This document shows positions 48,001 through 59,695 of a DNA stretch of 64,000 bases, piece by piece (the stretch's first letter is position 1; the number at the start of each line of letters is the position of its first letter). The stretch spans positions 1 through 64,000 of the forward strand of contig JPHH03000036.1 in the NCBI GenBank assembly GCA_000750105.3, read 5' to 3'. Under the pieces are notes generated by a model that saw only the letters and a list, made by a program, of their open reading frames with translations, made no database searches and was not told where the DNA came from. This DNA comes from Tolypocladium sp. Sup5 PDA-1. Lineage: Eukaryota > Ascomycota > Sordariomycetes > Hypocreales > Ophiocordycipitaceae. The translations under genes were made by a program, and so were the position numbers.

Positions 48001-48482
48001 GAGTGCCCCTGGGGATGGTGATGGTGATGGGGGATGGGCATGTCGCAGCAAAGACTCACCTCCATGACAAACTGGATGGGGCCGATGAAGTAGCCAAAGA
48101 ACTTGAGAATCAGGTTCTCCTTCTCCTCCTTCATCTGGTTCAGGCCGTACTTGCGGCGGCGGGCCACCACCTCGGACTCGGTCAGGCCGACGCGGCTGTC
48201 CGTCTGGAGCATGTCCTCGGGGACAACGCGGCCACCGCCGGGGGTGCCCTCATCCTCCTCCTCCTCCTCGACGCCGTGGCCGTCCTGCGACTCGAGGTCC
48301 TCGATCAGGGCGTCAATGTCCTCATCCTCGTCGTCGTCGGCCTCGGCCTTCTTCGCCAGAGGGGCCGGCCCGGCGGGCGGGGCGTGCTGCTGCTGCTGCT
48401 GCTGCGCGCGCTTCTCATCGAAGTTGCCCGACTCGATGTTGGTGTCCAGCGCGGGCGCGCCGGCGACCTTGTCGTCAGCCAT
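45068..48482 (-). CDS. PMA1: Plasma-membrane H+-ATPase (P3A-type)
   Basis: Electrogenic proton pump that sets the plasma-membrane potential and drives nutrient symport. Exons 48482-48060, 47613-47383, 47276-45179 and 45114-45068 give 932 aa. Features: acidic N-terminus with a Q6H run (about 32-38) and EDEDIDALIEDLESQDGHG; actuator TGES (in DQSAITGESLAVD); phosphorylated Asp390 in CSDKTGTLTKN; KGAPLFVLK nucleotide-binding segment; MTGDGVNDAP hinge; ten membrane helices. The last 15 residues come from a separate exon (VVSLQRVSTQHEKSQ) and form the autoinhibitory tail, with the Ser-Thr pair phosphorylated on glucose activation in yeast. Intron 1 is long for this organism (446 bp). All catalytic motifs are intact, and similarity to Neurospora PMA-1 is very high by inspection. 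Confidence 0.97.
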
Positions 48483-51400
48483 TGCGGTGTGTTTGCTGTG
48501 GGTGATTTCCTGGTAGGTTGCTTAGGTGGTTAAGAAATGCCGCGGTGCTGAGTGCGCTCTTGGGAAGAGGCGGGACGGCGAGAGGTCGCACGTAGGGGGA
48601 AGCAGACTGAGGTAGAGTGGAGAGGGGGGGGGGGAGGAAGAAAGAAGAAAGAAGGTGAGTGTCGAAGCACCACACGAAGGAGAGGGTATGGTCACTTATG
48701 TGCAACGCATTCGTGGGTGTAGAGGAAAGGGAAGAGAAGAAGGAGAGAAAGCGAGGCCGCAGGTTGGGTGGGAGCGACTATTTCAATGGGTGCGACCATC
48801 AGTCATGGGCGTATTAGCCTTTTGCAGCCAGAGCAAGAGACAGCGAGCGAACGGATGGAGCCAGCAGCCATCAGCCATGGCCCATCCATCAGCCGTCAAC
48901 CATCGCCCGTCAGTCAACAAGCACCTCACGCCCAAAGCTTGAGCCAAACGTGCGTCCGGCCCGGCTCTGGTTCCTCTGCTGGGTCCCACCCGCGCTCATC
49001 AGGTCACCCATGCCACCATGCCACCATGCCATGGACGCCCATGCCCACGGCCCCTCCCCCACCAATCCCAGGCACCAGAGGCGCACTGCGCTGGGGGGAC
49101 AAGTACACGGGCTCGGACCGTACGGATTGCGTCCCCTGGCCACTGTGCGTATCACGCCCGCTAGCGTCCATCCCAGGGGCACACCCACCCACCGGGGGGC
49201 CGCGGCCACGGCCACAAAACCCTCACCAGAGCGAGGCACCAGGTAGGGGCCTAGGCTTGCTAGGGACGCCAAGCTCCAGCGCCATCAAACAGAAATGTCG
49301 TGCGGGCTTGCAGTCTGCGTTGTGACTTGTGAGGTGTCCTGCGTGCTCTGCCAGGGCGCGCACGGTGCTCGCATCGGAATCTCTCGCGCGGGATTACAGT
49401 GCGATTTGTCGCGGCGGGTAATCTCAGCCAGTGCTGTTTGGCCCCAGTCCCAGTGGGTGAGGCGCCCTGCTAGCCCGCCAGGCGATCCTTGGCGGGTGCG
49501 GAACCTCCAGGTCACCAGCACGGCGAACAGGCGCGAAGCCCGTCTACGAGTACTCCGTATGAATGTACAGCTCGTTTCCGCGTATCCAGCGTCGTCGAGC
49601 GCTGATGATGGCATCGCCGCTGGCCGCGCAAGGGGTCCTGGGCCGCTGGCTCTGGAGAGTGAAATCGAACCCGGCGACGGACAACGCGCCAATCGATGCG
49701 ACGAAAAGTGCCCGGCGAGCCCGCTGCATCCGTGGCAGTCGCCCTGGTGAACGAACCGGGCCGGAGCTCTTATCACAACTGGCAAGGGAGCCGCCGAGTG
49801 AGTGCCGTGGCCTGGCTGACGCCCGTCACTGGCGGCACTCGCCCGCTCCAGCAATCAAAAGCCGCGCTGGGATGCCCGCCGTCGACGATTTGGCACCCAT
49901 GGCTTGACGCTGGACGGCGTCTGTGCCCTCCCGATCCTGCGTTCGTCCACATGCCTCTTTGTTCCAGATGTTTGGTTGCCGGGCGCGAGCGTCTCATCAT
50001 CAGGGCTGTCCAGAGGGGCGCTGGTGCTCTTGTCTGCTGTTGTGGAGTTGTTTGTCTCGCTTGCCATCCCTACTCGTATATTAACGAAGCGTACATAATT
50101 CCGTGCCTCCATGGACGCCCGAGTTCAGTATGTACTTGTTTGCTGCTGAGGCATTTTCGGCTCCGCGTCCCCATCATGACGACACTGGGGGCTGCCGCCA
50201 TGGGCCCCGGCCAGCCGGCGGTCAGCGGCCAAGGCCCTTTAACCTCGTCCTCACAGCGCCTGTACGTACTTCGTACCTACCTATGCCCGGTGTAAGTTGA
50301 ATGGATGTGCAAGCAGAGCCACGGCGCAGTGCCTGCAACAAAGGCAAAATCAAACTATAGACGCCAATGAGGTCTCGATCAGTGACAGTCTTCCCACCAA
50401 CGATTCAACGCATTGCATTACCAAGCTGGGGATGTAGCGCCGCGTGCGTGGCCTTTTGTCGCCCTCGTTGCTATTCGCATCTCCCGTGCCTTCATATAGC
50501 GGCACTGATTGGAAGGCTCGAATCGGCATTGCCTCGGGCGTTGGCCACCTCTGCTTCAAACGCCGGGCCCCGTATCGCCGCCGTGTCCCAAGAATCTTGT
50601 GCATCATATGCACCCTGGACGACATATCGTCAAGCTGGCCGTGCGCTCGCGCCCCCCTTCTCCAACTCACGTACGGACTACACACGCAGTACTTTTGTCT
50701 CGTCTCAGATACACTACCTGCTGTTGCGCCCGCTGATCATGGCCTGTCTGAACGCGGCAACTTTTAAGGTTGCACTCAAGGTTGTTCTGTTCCAGAGCCC
50801 TGTCTAAGGGATGAAGAAGGGCAGCCTGGGAGACAAAATGACAAAATGAGGTGGCTGATGCCAGATGGGCCAGAAAGCATCGGCATCCAGGCGGTACGTA
50901 CGGACGACGTCGGCGGTTGATGCAAGCTTTGGGCCTCGCCAACTGGAACGTGTTTGCTTGGCAGGTCAATTTACCTTGCCCACGGATACAGCTTCTGCGG
51001 CAATTGCGTGGCTTGCAAGAATGTCCGCCATCTGCCGGCTGGAGCTCCGGCCATGATCGCCAGCGCCGTGTCCGAGAGATAAGAGTCAGTCGTCTCGCTT
51101 GCCGTCTGTCTTCGTCGACTACAGATGGCCAGCGTGGCCGGATGCAGCTCGCCCGCACCGCGAATTCCATCATCCGCCGTGAGTCCATCGTGAACTGGCC
51201 TGGACCCCCCGGGGCCGCCGCCCAATCGCCGACCGCGTAACTCGCCGGAATCCCAGCGCCCAAAAAGTGGATGGATGGTCGGTCATTGGATTGGATCCAT
51301 GTGGTCGCGGCCAGAAAGGACCTCGCCTGGGATGGGGGACCTCGAGCACCGTGTGCGCACTGGCTCCGAGCCCACGCCGACAAGTACCGCGAGGTGCCTG

Positions 51401-52221
51401 TTCCCCTTCCGCTTCAGCGGTCTCACTTTTGTGCTCCAGGGCACGCGCTAGCCATCCAGGGCGCGGCGAGCCACCCGCTGTGAAAAAAAATTGTGCCCAC
51501 CGTAGGTTTCGGGCGTGAGGTAGCCTCGCGGTGAGAGTCGGTGGCTCGCAGCAGGCCCGGCGTTCGCGTTGCAGACTCGCCGACGACACAATTTTCTCTG
51601 CCCCTTCGTCACGCCTTTGTTGCTTACTTTTTACCGCAGCATCCGAACCGTCGGCGTCCGTATCGGCAGTGACAGGCAGGCAGGCAGGCAGCCTAACCTT
51701 GACAGGCGCCATGACGAAATTAAAACTCCGACTGAAAGAACTCCGACTGACAAGACTTCGACTCTGTCTCTGTCCGTGACTGACAGCGCCCAGAGGCTTG
51801 CACTGTAAAATGTCATCGTCGAGCTCTACTCGTGGTCCGTACTTCGTGCCCTTACTCGTACGTACTCGTACAGTGGTGTCGGCTCGCTTGCTCTTCCTCG
51901 TACTCGTACACAATTCGTTGGTTTTGTGCAGCGCAGCACGCCGTGTTAGTCGCCCGCAAACGACAGAATGCACTACGTCATTGGAATGGCCCAGGCGTGT
52001 GTGCGCCATCACGAACCCCGGCTCTGCTCCCCCAGACCCAAAAGCTCGTCGTACCAGGCAGGCCAAGGCCCAGGCCAGCGCAGCCAGCGCGCTATCTCGG
52101 CCAATAGGCCAGGCGGCTTTGCTTTCTGTCGCCGCTGAATGCACGACAGCGACCGGTTTGACAAGCTGGAGAAGCACCACCTGAACGGAACAAACCCCCC
52201 TGGTCGGCTCGGCCTCGCCGT

Positions 52222-52240
52222 GGGGGGGGGGGGGGGGGGG
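52222..52240. repeat. Poly-G run (19 G)
   Basis: Nineteen consecutive G on the plus strand within the gene-poor region. Such a homopolymer is prone to sequencing-length error and could form a quadruplex. Confidence 0.85.
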
Positions 52241-53314
52241 CGCAACCTCGTCGAGTTTCCGCGACGTAAAACCTGCCTGCCTGGGAGACGCCCGCGTCCA
52301 CGACTGGATGGGCTTGACGAGTTTTTTTCTGGCTCCCGCGGTGGATACACGTTATCTTTCCTCGCCTTCGCGGGTGAGCCTTTTTCGTGCTGGTGTCCTT
52401 TTTTTGGTCTGGAAAAACCACTGGAGCGAGGAGGGTTCGGGGTTCCGCCTCCAGCGCGACGACGAGCTAATTATTAACAACGGGCCCTCCCCCCATGGGC
52501 ACGCAGGCGGCTGCATGAAGAACGTACGTACAGTACGGAGTACAGGATGGGTACGTGATGCTGCTCCCCGCCGACCCAATGAATCGCGTTCCTCTCGCCG
52601 CAGCCGTCGTCGCCCGCCTTCGGTGAAGGCTTCGAGAACGTCTTGGCTACAGCTGCCCCGAGCGGCCCCCTGCCGACGCCTATTCCCGATGGGCAGTCCG
52701 AACCAGACACGGCAAGACACGACAAGACAAACCGCTCAAGCCGCTCGTGGCCAGCTGCCCACTTTCGTTGACCGACACGTTTGATGTACATACAACGAGG
52801 CATTTCTTGGGTCTGTGGAGTTGTCATGGTTTTTTTCGATTTTTCCCGGCTTCCCCATACTGCGCTGAGGTGTCGCGTGCGTGTCTGGTGATCCAGTCCG
52901 TCCGGCCCCCTGTAATACCGTAGGATGCCCCGGGAGAAGCCGTTTTGTCGGTGACGCCCGCCGAGTAACTAACACATTGCCGTCGTCGTCGGCGGTCGTC
53001 GTCGCCTCTTCGGGTGGTGTAAGCCATGGATGTGCTCACCGTCGCGGCATCCATGTCTGGGGTCTCCGATCAACCACCGCCCTCGCCTGTCGCTCACAAC
53101 TGACTCGGCCTGGGGCCGTCCCGACTCCCCCGTGCGAGGCGTTGGGGAACCGCTGGGCCTTGCTCGAGGAGGCTGGGCAGGATCGCGAGCCCTGTCTGTT
53201 TGTCCGATCCATCGTCGATGGCATTTGGGGAGCAGCAACAACACGAGGGAGGAGCCGGTACGCCGTCTTGTCCATCGTGAAGGATTCGCTCACCCGCCCG
53301 CAACCGTCGTCATC

Positions 53315-53340
53315 GCCATCACCATCACCATCACCATCAA
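53315..53340. repeat. CATCAC microsatellite
   Basis: Hexanucleotide repeat of CATCAC-type units in the gene-poor region upstream of PMA1, about 60 bp before the 11-bp tandem repeat. Confidence 0.7.
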
Positions 53341-53400
53341 CACGAGCTCAAAACCTCCAATTCCAATCCCGTGTCTCGTCCGTCTCCGGCTCGAGTTCCT

Positions 53401-53444
53401 CCTCTCGTCGTCCTCTCGTCGTCCTCTCGTCGTCCTCTCGTCGA
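53401..53444. repeat. 11-bp tandem repeat, four copies
   Basis: CCTCTCGTCGT repeated head to tail four times, the last copy ending in A instead of T. It lies in the gene-poor region upstream of PMA1. Confidence 0.85.
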
Positions 53445-55536
53445 CCGCCCCCGGTTTCGAGCTGTGCATCCTCCCCCGGTCGCCTCCAGCCCGGCAACAC
53501 CCATCGTGCATGCTCGGTGACCGGGGGTGAGCTTGTTGGCCACCAGGCCCCCCGTCGCTCACGCCCATTGGCAGTCCTGCGGCAGGGATCGAGAGACACA
53601 CAGGAGGGCGACTGACGGGCCAGCATCCAGCTTGTGCAGCCGTAGTGCGTAGAGCCGATCCGCCATTCGATCCAGCTTGAGCAAGGGCGCGCGGCACTGC
53701 GTATCGTCGTCTTCATTTCAGACGGGCTTGTCCCGTGAAGCTTTGATCAGGCCGATCACATACGAGTACATAGGACAGGGTACCGCCAACAACTGACCCG
53801 TCGACGACGGCACTTGCCAGCGGTGGCCGCGGCGCCCAAGGTCAATGGCACGTCAACAACCAGGTCAGCCCGGCGGTTGTTGGGCCCACGCCGCTGGCCA
53901 GATACGACAAGACCCTTTGTTCTCAGTTACTCGTACAGTCTATGTACTCGTACTCCCGTGACAGTACGGAGTACACACAACATACTGCAGCCAGGCTTCA
54001 CCACCACGGCAGGACCGGGACCGGGGTTTGTCGAACCGCCCCGGCTTCTTCTCGTAAACTCCCGGATGCCATTACCTCACACGGTCGCACAACACGGGGC
54101 ACAACACGGGGCGGCTTCATCGGGCCAAGTCACGTCAACATCCAGCCATGGGCGCGCCATTTTTCGCTTATTACAAGTCCGGCCCGCTCGCTCGCCTCCC
54201 AGCGCTGCAACCTCCGAGTACGCATGCGTAGGTACTCGTAGGACATGACTCTTGGGTCTTAGCGAGTTATTGGCGACTGATAACATAACAGTTGATGAGG
54301 CTCCTCGGCTCCCAAGGCTCCGTCGGCCCAGCTGCCCCCAAGCCCCATCTTATTCCCACTCTTCCCGTGCCGCCGCTGCCGATGCCTCTGCGCCCTTGGG
54401 AGCCGCTTTATGCGGCCGACTAATGAAATTCTAGAACCGCTGCTGGAGACTTTTGCCCTTTTGCCCACGGCAAGTCCATGGACTTTGTGGGCGGTGGAAG
54501 TGTCTGAACTCGGCCCGGGAAGTGCAAGGCTAACAACCAACAACAAGAGGCACCGGGGGAGAAAAGGGCTCATGTCGACGATGGAGCCGGCAAACCGTCC
54601 GAGCGAGGTGATCAAACGCCGCGCTTGATGCAAACAATTCGCCCTGAAACGCTCCCCCATATGTATGCCCACCGCGCCATTGCCACGGCGATGCCACGCG
54701 CCTGTCGCTCGCCGACGTCCGCTTGGTCCCTCTGGGGGGCGGCGTTTGTCGCTCGTTTCACGGTTTGTTTCGTCTATGCCTGCTTTGTTCCCTTTATTCC
54801 ATGGTTCTTCTCTTATGCCGCGGAGCCACCACAGCCCTATTCGGTTTCCAATGCACGGCCCTCCAGTCCGTACGGAGTACGACGTTTCGGAAACCAAGAA
54901 CACAGGAAAGAAAACATTCGGCAGTCGTGCTGGTGAAGCCCGTAGGTCTCGCAACGCGCCACGGAGAGTCGCGGAGCAATCAATGGGCCTACCGTCCTTG
55001 CAGCTTCTCCGCGGGCGCCCGTCCTGACTCGGCCGACCCGTTTGCGGCCGTCGGCAGGTTAGACGCCGAGATAATGGCGAGTGGTGCCTTTGCCCCCCCG
55101 GTCGGAATGCCCGACCCAAAAACGTCGTGCTGCCGGCGCTGCGAAAGCGACGTACGGATATACGGATAGTTGCTCGTACAATGCCAGGAAGCCTCGGATG
55201 TCGTCGTCAAAGACGTGCAAGACGTCATTGTCATTTCTTGCCCTCCAGCATTCAAGTTCCAGTCCCAGCTCCAGTTCTAGTCATGTTTCACAGTTCGCCC
55301 TCCGGCCATTGCCCGCGGGCATAGCAGGCCGTCCGTCCCCTGTCCCCCAAACGTCCCCGAGCCCACGGCCTCGTTCGCCCCGACCAATGCTGAAACAGTC
55401 GCCGTCTGCTCCGATGACGGCCCGTGTGTCCAAGGAGAAATCCGTTGCCCCATGCGACGGACGGCCTGACTGCCTGCCCCTCGAGGGTCCAAGGCTGAGG
55501 TGAAAACGGCCCTTCTCCGTGGCGCAAGGCTATCTC

Positions 55537-55550
55537 TACGAGTACTCGTA
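55537..55550. repeat. 14-bp perfect palindrome TACGAGTACTCGTA
   Basis: Self-complementary 14-mer built from the TACGAGTA/TACTCGTA motif that recurs through this gene-poor region. Confidence 0.8.
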
Positions 55551-56897
55551 GGATGTGGGCGGGTGCGCCTCGCCCTGCAGGTCCAAATGTCCGGTCTCCA
55601 CGGGCCGTGGTGGAGAGGCAATCCCCGATGTGGCCTGTCGCCGCTTGGGGGTTCCATCCATTTCAGGAACCGCGAGGGGCGAGACAAGGCGTAATCATAG
55701 CTTATCCACGGACATTCCCTGTGCCTGGTAACTGGTTAAGGCATTTCGGAACATCCGCGGCGTATGTACTCGTACGTACAATCGTACGTCACGTCACGAG
55801 AGCTTCGGTGCTGTCCCCTTGCGTGCTTTGTGCGTATCGTTGAGATATGTCCTCGGGAGAGAGTAACCAGTCTTGGGAGCTGCCGACATTGCATGTACGC
55901 TCGGGGAGTCTTTGTATGGAGCTGCATATGTTGATGCTTTTTTTTTCAGCCATTCTGCGGGTTATGTATTCGTACTCCGTAAAGTCTTCATCGCATTTGC
56001 CGAGTTTACTAGTCAAATGGCTCTGTTATTTACAAATGTCGGCATATCTGCGTGCAGTAGGTTCGCACCACAAGTAACACATGAAACTACAGCTCAATAT
56101 CACCGTGAAATGCGTAAACAGCACATGAAATGGTATTCCGAGTGTTCCGCGATGTTGAAGTTCCTGGCCGTGTTGACGTGAGCATCTCAAAGTGGTATAG
56201 GGTAGGACCATCTCCAACACTCATCAAACCACACGCCCCTATAAGCCAATCCAGAACGGTGAACAAAGCTATAAAAATTTACGACATAGAAAGAGAAAAA
56301 AGGCCACAGCATATTACTGGCAGCATTTATTCATCGTGGGCTTCGTTGTGTCATGACACGTGTGGAGGTGCAACTACTCTCTCATGCCCAGGAACTTCAC
56401 GACGACCTCACTTCACGGAACAGATCGACAGACAGCATTGAGACCAAGGCAAGGGGACTTCAATACATCACTGGATTTGCTCCAACGCTGCTCGTGCCTG
56501 ACAAGTTAAACTGCAGCGCAATCTCACAAGCAGAGCATCAGCAGCCGGCTACCGTCTCCCCAAATGTCACACATGAACATACGACGGCCCGAGCAAGCTG
56601 CAAACGGATGGCAAAACTACTTCATTGTCTGTATCCACACAAGGCATTCCCTATCGAAAGCCACCTGAGCAAAGCAAGACCAAAAACCGCCCGCAGGACC
56701 CATGCCCATACCAGCTAGTGTACATCCCTCAACTCAACAGGAAATCCCGAGAGTCTCGATGCCTGTAGACAGGCAAGCATGACCTGGACGCCGGTGTACC
56801 GTTTCCCTCGAAACGCCCCCTCTCCTCCTCTGAAAGCCAGTAGCAGAACAAAGGTCTCAGCAACCTTCGGGGTATCATTCAGCGCACAAACACCTTT

Positions 56898-59695
56898 TTA
56901 GTTCCCGCTTCCTGCCCCCGAGTTCGGAAAGAACCCAGAGGGAAAGTTGGGCATGCCGTTTGGGAGGCTGCCCATGCCGAAGGGAAACCCGGGCGCCGGG
57001 GGCTGTTGGCCGCCCGCGCCGTTGTCTCCATGGTCACCACCACGACGCTGCTGATGACCGCCAAAGTCTCGGCCACGGCGACCGCGGCCGCCGCCACCGC
57101 CGCCGCCGCCGCTACCACCGCCGCTACCGGCACCAGGGTCATCGTCGCGGTGTCGTGTAGACTTGGGGCCGTTGCTGCCGCCCTTGTCTGTCTGCATGCG
57201 CCGGCTGATGGCCTTGGACGATACACCAGCACCAATCTCGATGTCGGGCTCCTCGACGCACATCCTGGACTCAATATTGCGTCCTCCACTTCCTCCGTAG
57301 GGGGCAGTCAACATCCACTTGCGGTCGGCATCGGTGAGTTTGTGAATGGGAATCACACTGATACCTGTCGAGTAGTCACTGCAGTCTCTGGGGCCAAAGC
57401 CCACACCCCATCGTGTCTGTTATCGTCTCGTTAGCTTGTATTCCTGCAAATGCCGCGGGCGAGACTTACCCTGAGAGGCACCTCGAGGTTTCTGCTGTCC
57501 TCCGTACCCTCCTTGGCAGCCACCGCATCCTTGCGAGTAAGCATCTTGACAAAGGCATGGCGTTTATCCTTGTTAACGATGCAAGTCTGTACAGTACCGT
57601 AGCGTTTGAAGATGGCCCGCAGCTCAGCTTCGGAGCAACTGGATTTTGGTTAGCACGACATACACGCGAGTTCGGTGGACCTTGCAAACTCACGTTACTC
57701 CTCCCACGAAGAGGGTTCGGCTTAGTACTCTGATATGGCCCTCGGGCAATGTTGGGTCAAAGTCAATCCATCTTTCGATGTGCGGAAGGTCCGAGGACGG
57801 GGTCACACTACGACCCCGTCGTCCCTGAGGGCTTCGCTGGCGGTAATCGTTGCCTCTGCGGCCGTTGCGCTCACGATCGTCTTGGTGGCTGTAGTCGATT
57901 CTGTCACGTCCACCGCGGGGAGAGCCACGTTGGCCCCAAGCACGGTCGGGAGACCTGGAGCGGGAATGTCCACGGTATCTGGGAGGGGATCTCATACCGT
58001 CCTGGTAGCCTCGATCGCGAGGGATATCCGACACCGGCGCGGGGGCCCCCCACGGCTGTTGGCCGGCGGGATAAGAGCCCTGTGCTGCGGGCGCGGGAGG
58101 CTGGGACGAGGGCTGGCCACCTGCAGTAGCAGCGCCGGTCATGCTCTGGATCAAAGCAGGAATCTTGTCAAACGGCACTCCCTGGTCGGCGAGAGCCTTG
58201 ATCAGCATGATCTGCTGCTGCGTGGTAGGGTCCAGTCCGGAGTTGCCAGGGGCCGTAGGACCCGGGGCAGGTCCCGCGGCGTACGGATTGGGCGGCGGGT
58301 TGCTCGCATATGACACCGCAGGTGGCTGGGCACTGCCCTGACCGAGTATCTGCTGCAGAGAGAAGGGCAGAGAGGGGGCATTCACAGGCTGCGAGGGGGC
58401 AGCGTAAGATGACGGTGCCTGTGCCTGCGGCAGCAGCTGATGCGGCATCGACGATGCCACCGGCTGGGGCAAGCCAGACGCGGGCAGGCTGTACGACGCT
58501 GCGGGAGCCGGCAGTCCGGAGTTGCTGGGCCCGGCCGTGGTGTTCTGGCGAGCCATGTTAGCGAGCGCCTCCAAGATGGAGGAGCCGTTGGGAGCCGCGG
58601 GCGCTGCCGGGACTGGAGGCGTGTTCTGGAGAGCGGCCAGTATTCCTGGAGGTGGGCTGCCCGGAGGGGTGGTCGAAGCTTCTGCGAGAACAAGAGGGTC
58701 AGTCAAGAGCTTGGCCACTGCCAGTGCATGTGCCAGGTTGCCTGAGGCATGTATCTGGGCCAAAAAGTGATGATTCGTCCAATACGTACTTGGTGGAGGA
58801 GGAGCATTCAATTTCTCCTTGAAGGATTCGAGCATTGGCGCTGGGAAGGTCTGGCCCTTGTCCCAAATGTCAAGCAGTTTCTTGATTTTTTCCTGCACGA
58901 TGAGATGGGTGGTAAGCTACTGGTCCTCGGACATGCATGACTGACTGAATGAATGAATGAATGAATGAATGAATGGAAAGTGGGTGAAGTAAAGAGATAG
59001 ATGCATGGATGAAGTGAGCGGATGGATGCTCGTGCTTGCCAGGAGCTGCGACGGTGGCAAGTCGCTGCTCAGAGCCCGACTGTTGCCGTGCCGCTGACTG
59101 ACATCGTTGGGTCCGAGACATGAACATGTTCGGACCGCAACGTCTCGTCGGTCGAGCATCTCATCTTCGCAGGCCAAGCACGGCCACGGCCATGGATAGC
59201 GGACACAGCTACGGGAACGAGTCGTCGCTGTGATATCTCAAAAATAAATGCGTACCTTTTGCTCGTCCGGGGCGGACTGAAGAATGTCATTCATCAACAC
59301 GGGCATGAGTTCCGTCACTCGGTGGACTCCGGCGGCATATGTGCCATCTTGTGCAGAGCTGTTTACTGGCTGTCCTTGGGCCTTTGCTTGCTCGAGCCAT
59401 TTCCGGGTTACAGAGTCTACTACGTAGAGAACCCCCAACTTGTGCGTCCCGGGCGCCTTCTTGAAGTGCGTGTAGATCTTCTGGATGAGAACGGATTCCG
59501 ACTGCGAGGACGTGGTCAGCACTTGGCGGGGCTTCTTCAACAAGCCAACAGGTGGTGGTGATTGGGGCAGCATACCTGAATGTTGGCGACGCAGAGGGTC
59601 GTCAGGCTAGTGATACGAGATCCAGATACTCCAGGTGGTTTCAAGTTTAGCATGGCCTGGAGGCCAGCATCCAGGTCTGCTACTGCAGATGCCAT
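56898..59695 (-). CDS. SEB1: SEB1/NRD1-type termination factor (CID + RRM)
   Basis: RNA-binding protein that reads the phosphorylated RNA polymerase II C-terminal domain and nascent RNA to direct termination; S. pombe Seb1 and yeast Nrd1 family. Six exons: 59695-59576, 59501-59256, 58892-58790, 58681-57694, 57638-57470 and 57416-56898; 714 aa. The CID domain fills about residues 1-150 (KIYTHFKKAPGTHKLGVLYV; LLDIWDKGQTFP). A long Pro/Ala/Gln linker and an SR/RD-rich segment follow. The RRM (about 470-545) has RTLFVGGVTCSEAELRAIF and RHAFVKMLTRKDAVAA, extended by RTRWGVGFGPRDCSDYSTGI, a Seb1 hallmark that crosses the last splice. The C-terminus is Gly/Arg-rich. Intron 2 is 363 bp and carries a TGAA repeat. 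The intron 3 acceptor could be 4 nt farther on with small effect only if the phase also changes, so 58682 is used. Confidence 0.92.
58946..58975. repeat. TGAA tetranucleotide repeat in SEB1 intron 2
   Basis: Seven consecutive TGAA units inside the 363-bp second intron of SEB1; a useful length-polymorphic marker but with no coding effect. Confidence 0.9.

Larger units (their letters stand above)
48483..56897. other. Gene-poor 8.4 kb upstream of PMA1
   Basis: Runs from the PMA1 ATG to the SEB1 stop. The first few hundred bases are the PMA1 leader and core promoter (C10 run in the sense strand near 48630, pyrimidine-rich). The rest has no gene I can support: the longest frames (51170-52180 minus, 336 codons; 52881-53615 plus; 54259-55119 minus) are Arg/Ser/Pro-rich and contain microsatellites and a poly-G run. 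It is dense in TACTCGTA, TACGGAGTA and GTACTTCGTAC motifs. The last kilobase (about 55,850-56,870) is visibly more AT-rich. Transposon relics or a long non-coding transcript are possible, not shown. Confidence 0.5.

Noticed and set aside
47691..48482. PMA1 first exon read through to 263 codons
   Set aside because: The frame stays open into intron 1 but loses all similarity to P-type ATPases right after the GAG/GTGAGT donor; the spliced form restores EAAVLAAGLEDWVDFG.
51170..52180. 336-codon minus-strand frame in the gene desert
   Set aside because: Compositionally random Arg/Ser/Ala-rich sequence with no motif or conserved block. GC-rich DNA gives such frames by chance.
53315..53444. Tandem repeats considered as a CRISPR-like array
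   Set aside because: Units are contiguous without unique spacers and the host is a eukaryote; these are ordinary micro- and minisatellites.
52881..53615. 244-codon plus-strand frame in the gene desert
   Set aside because: It includes translated microsatellites (Ser-Pro and Arg-Arg-Pro runs) and lacks any conserved segment.
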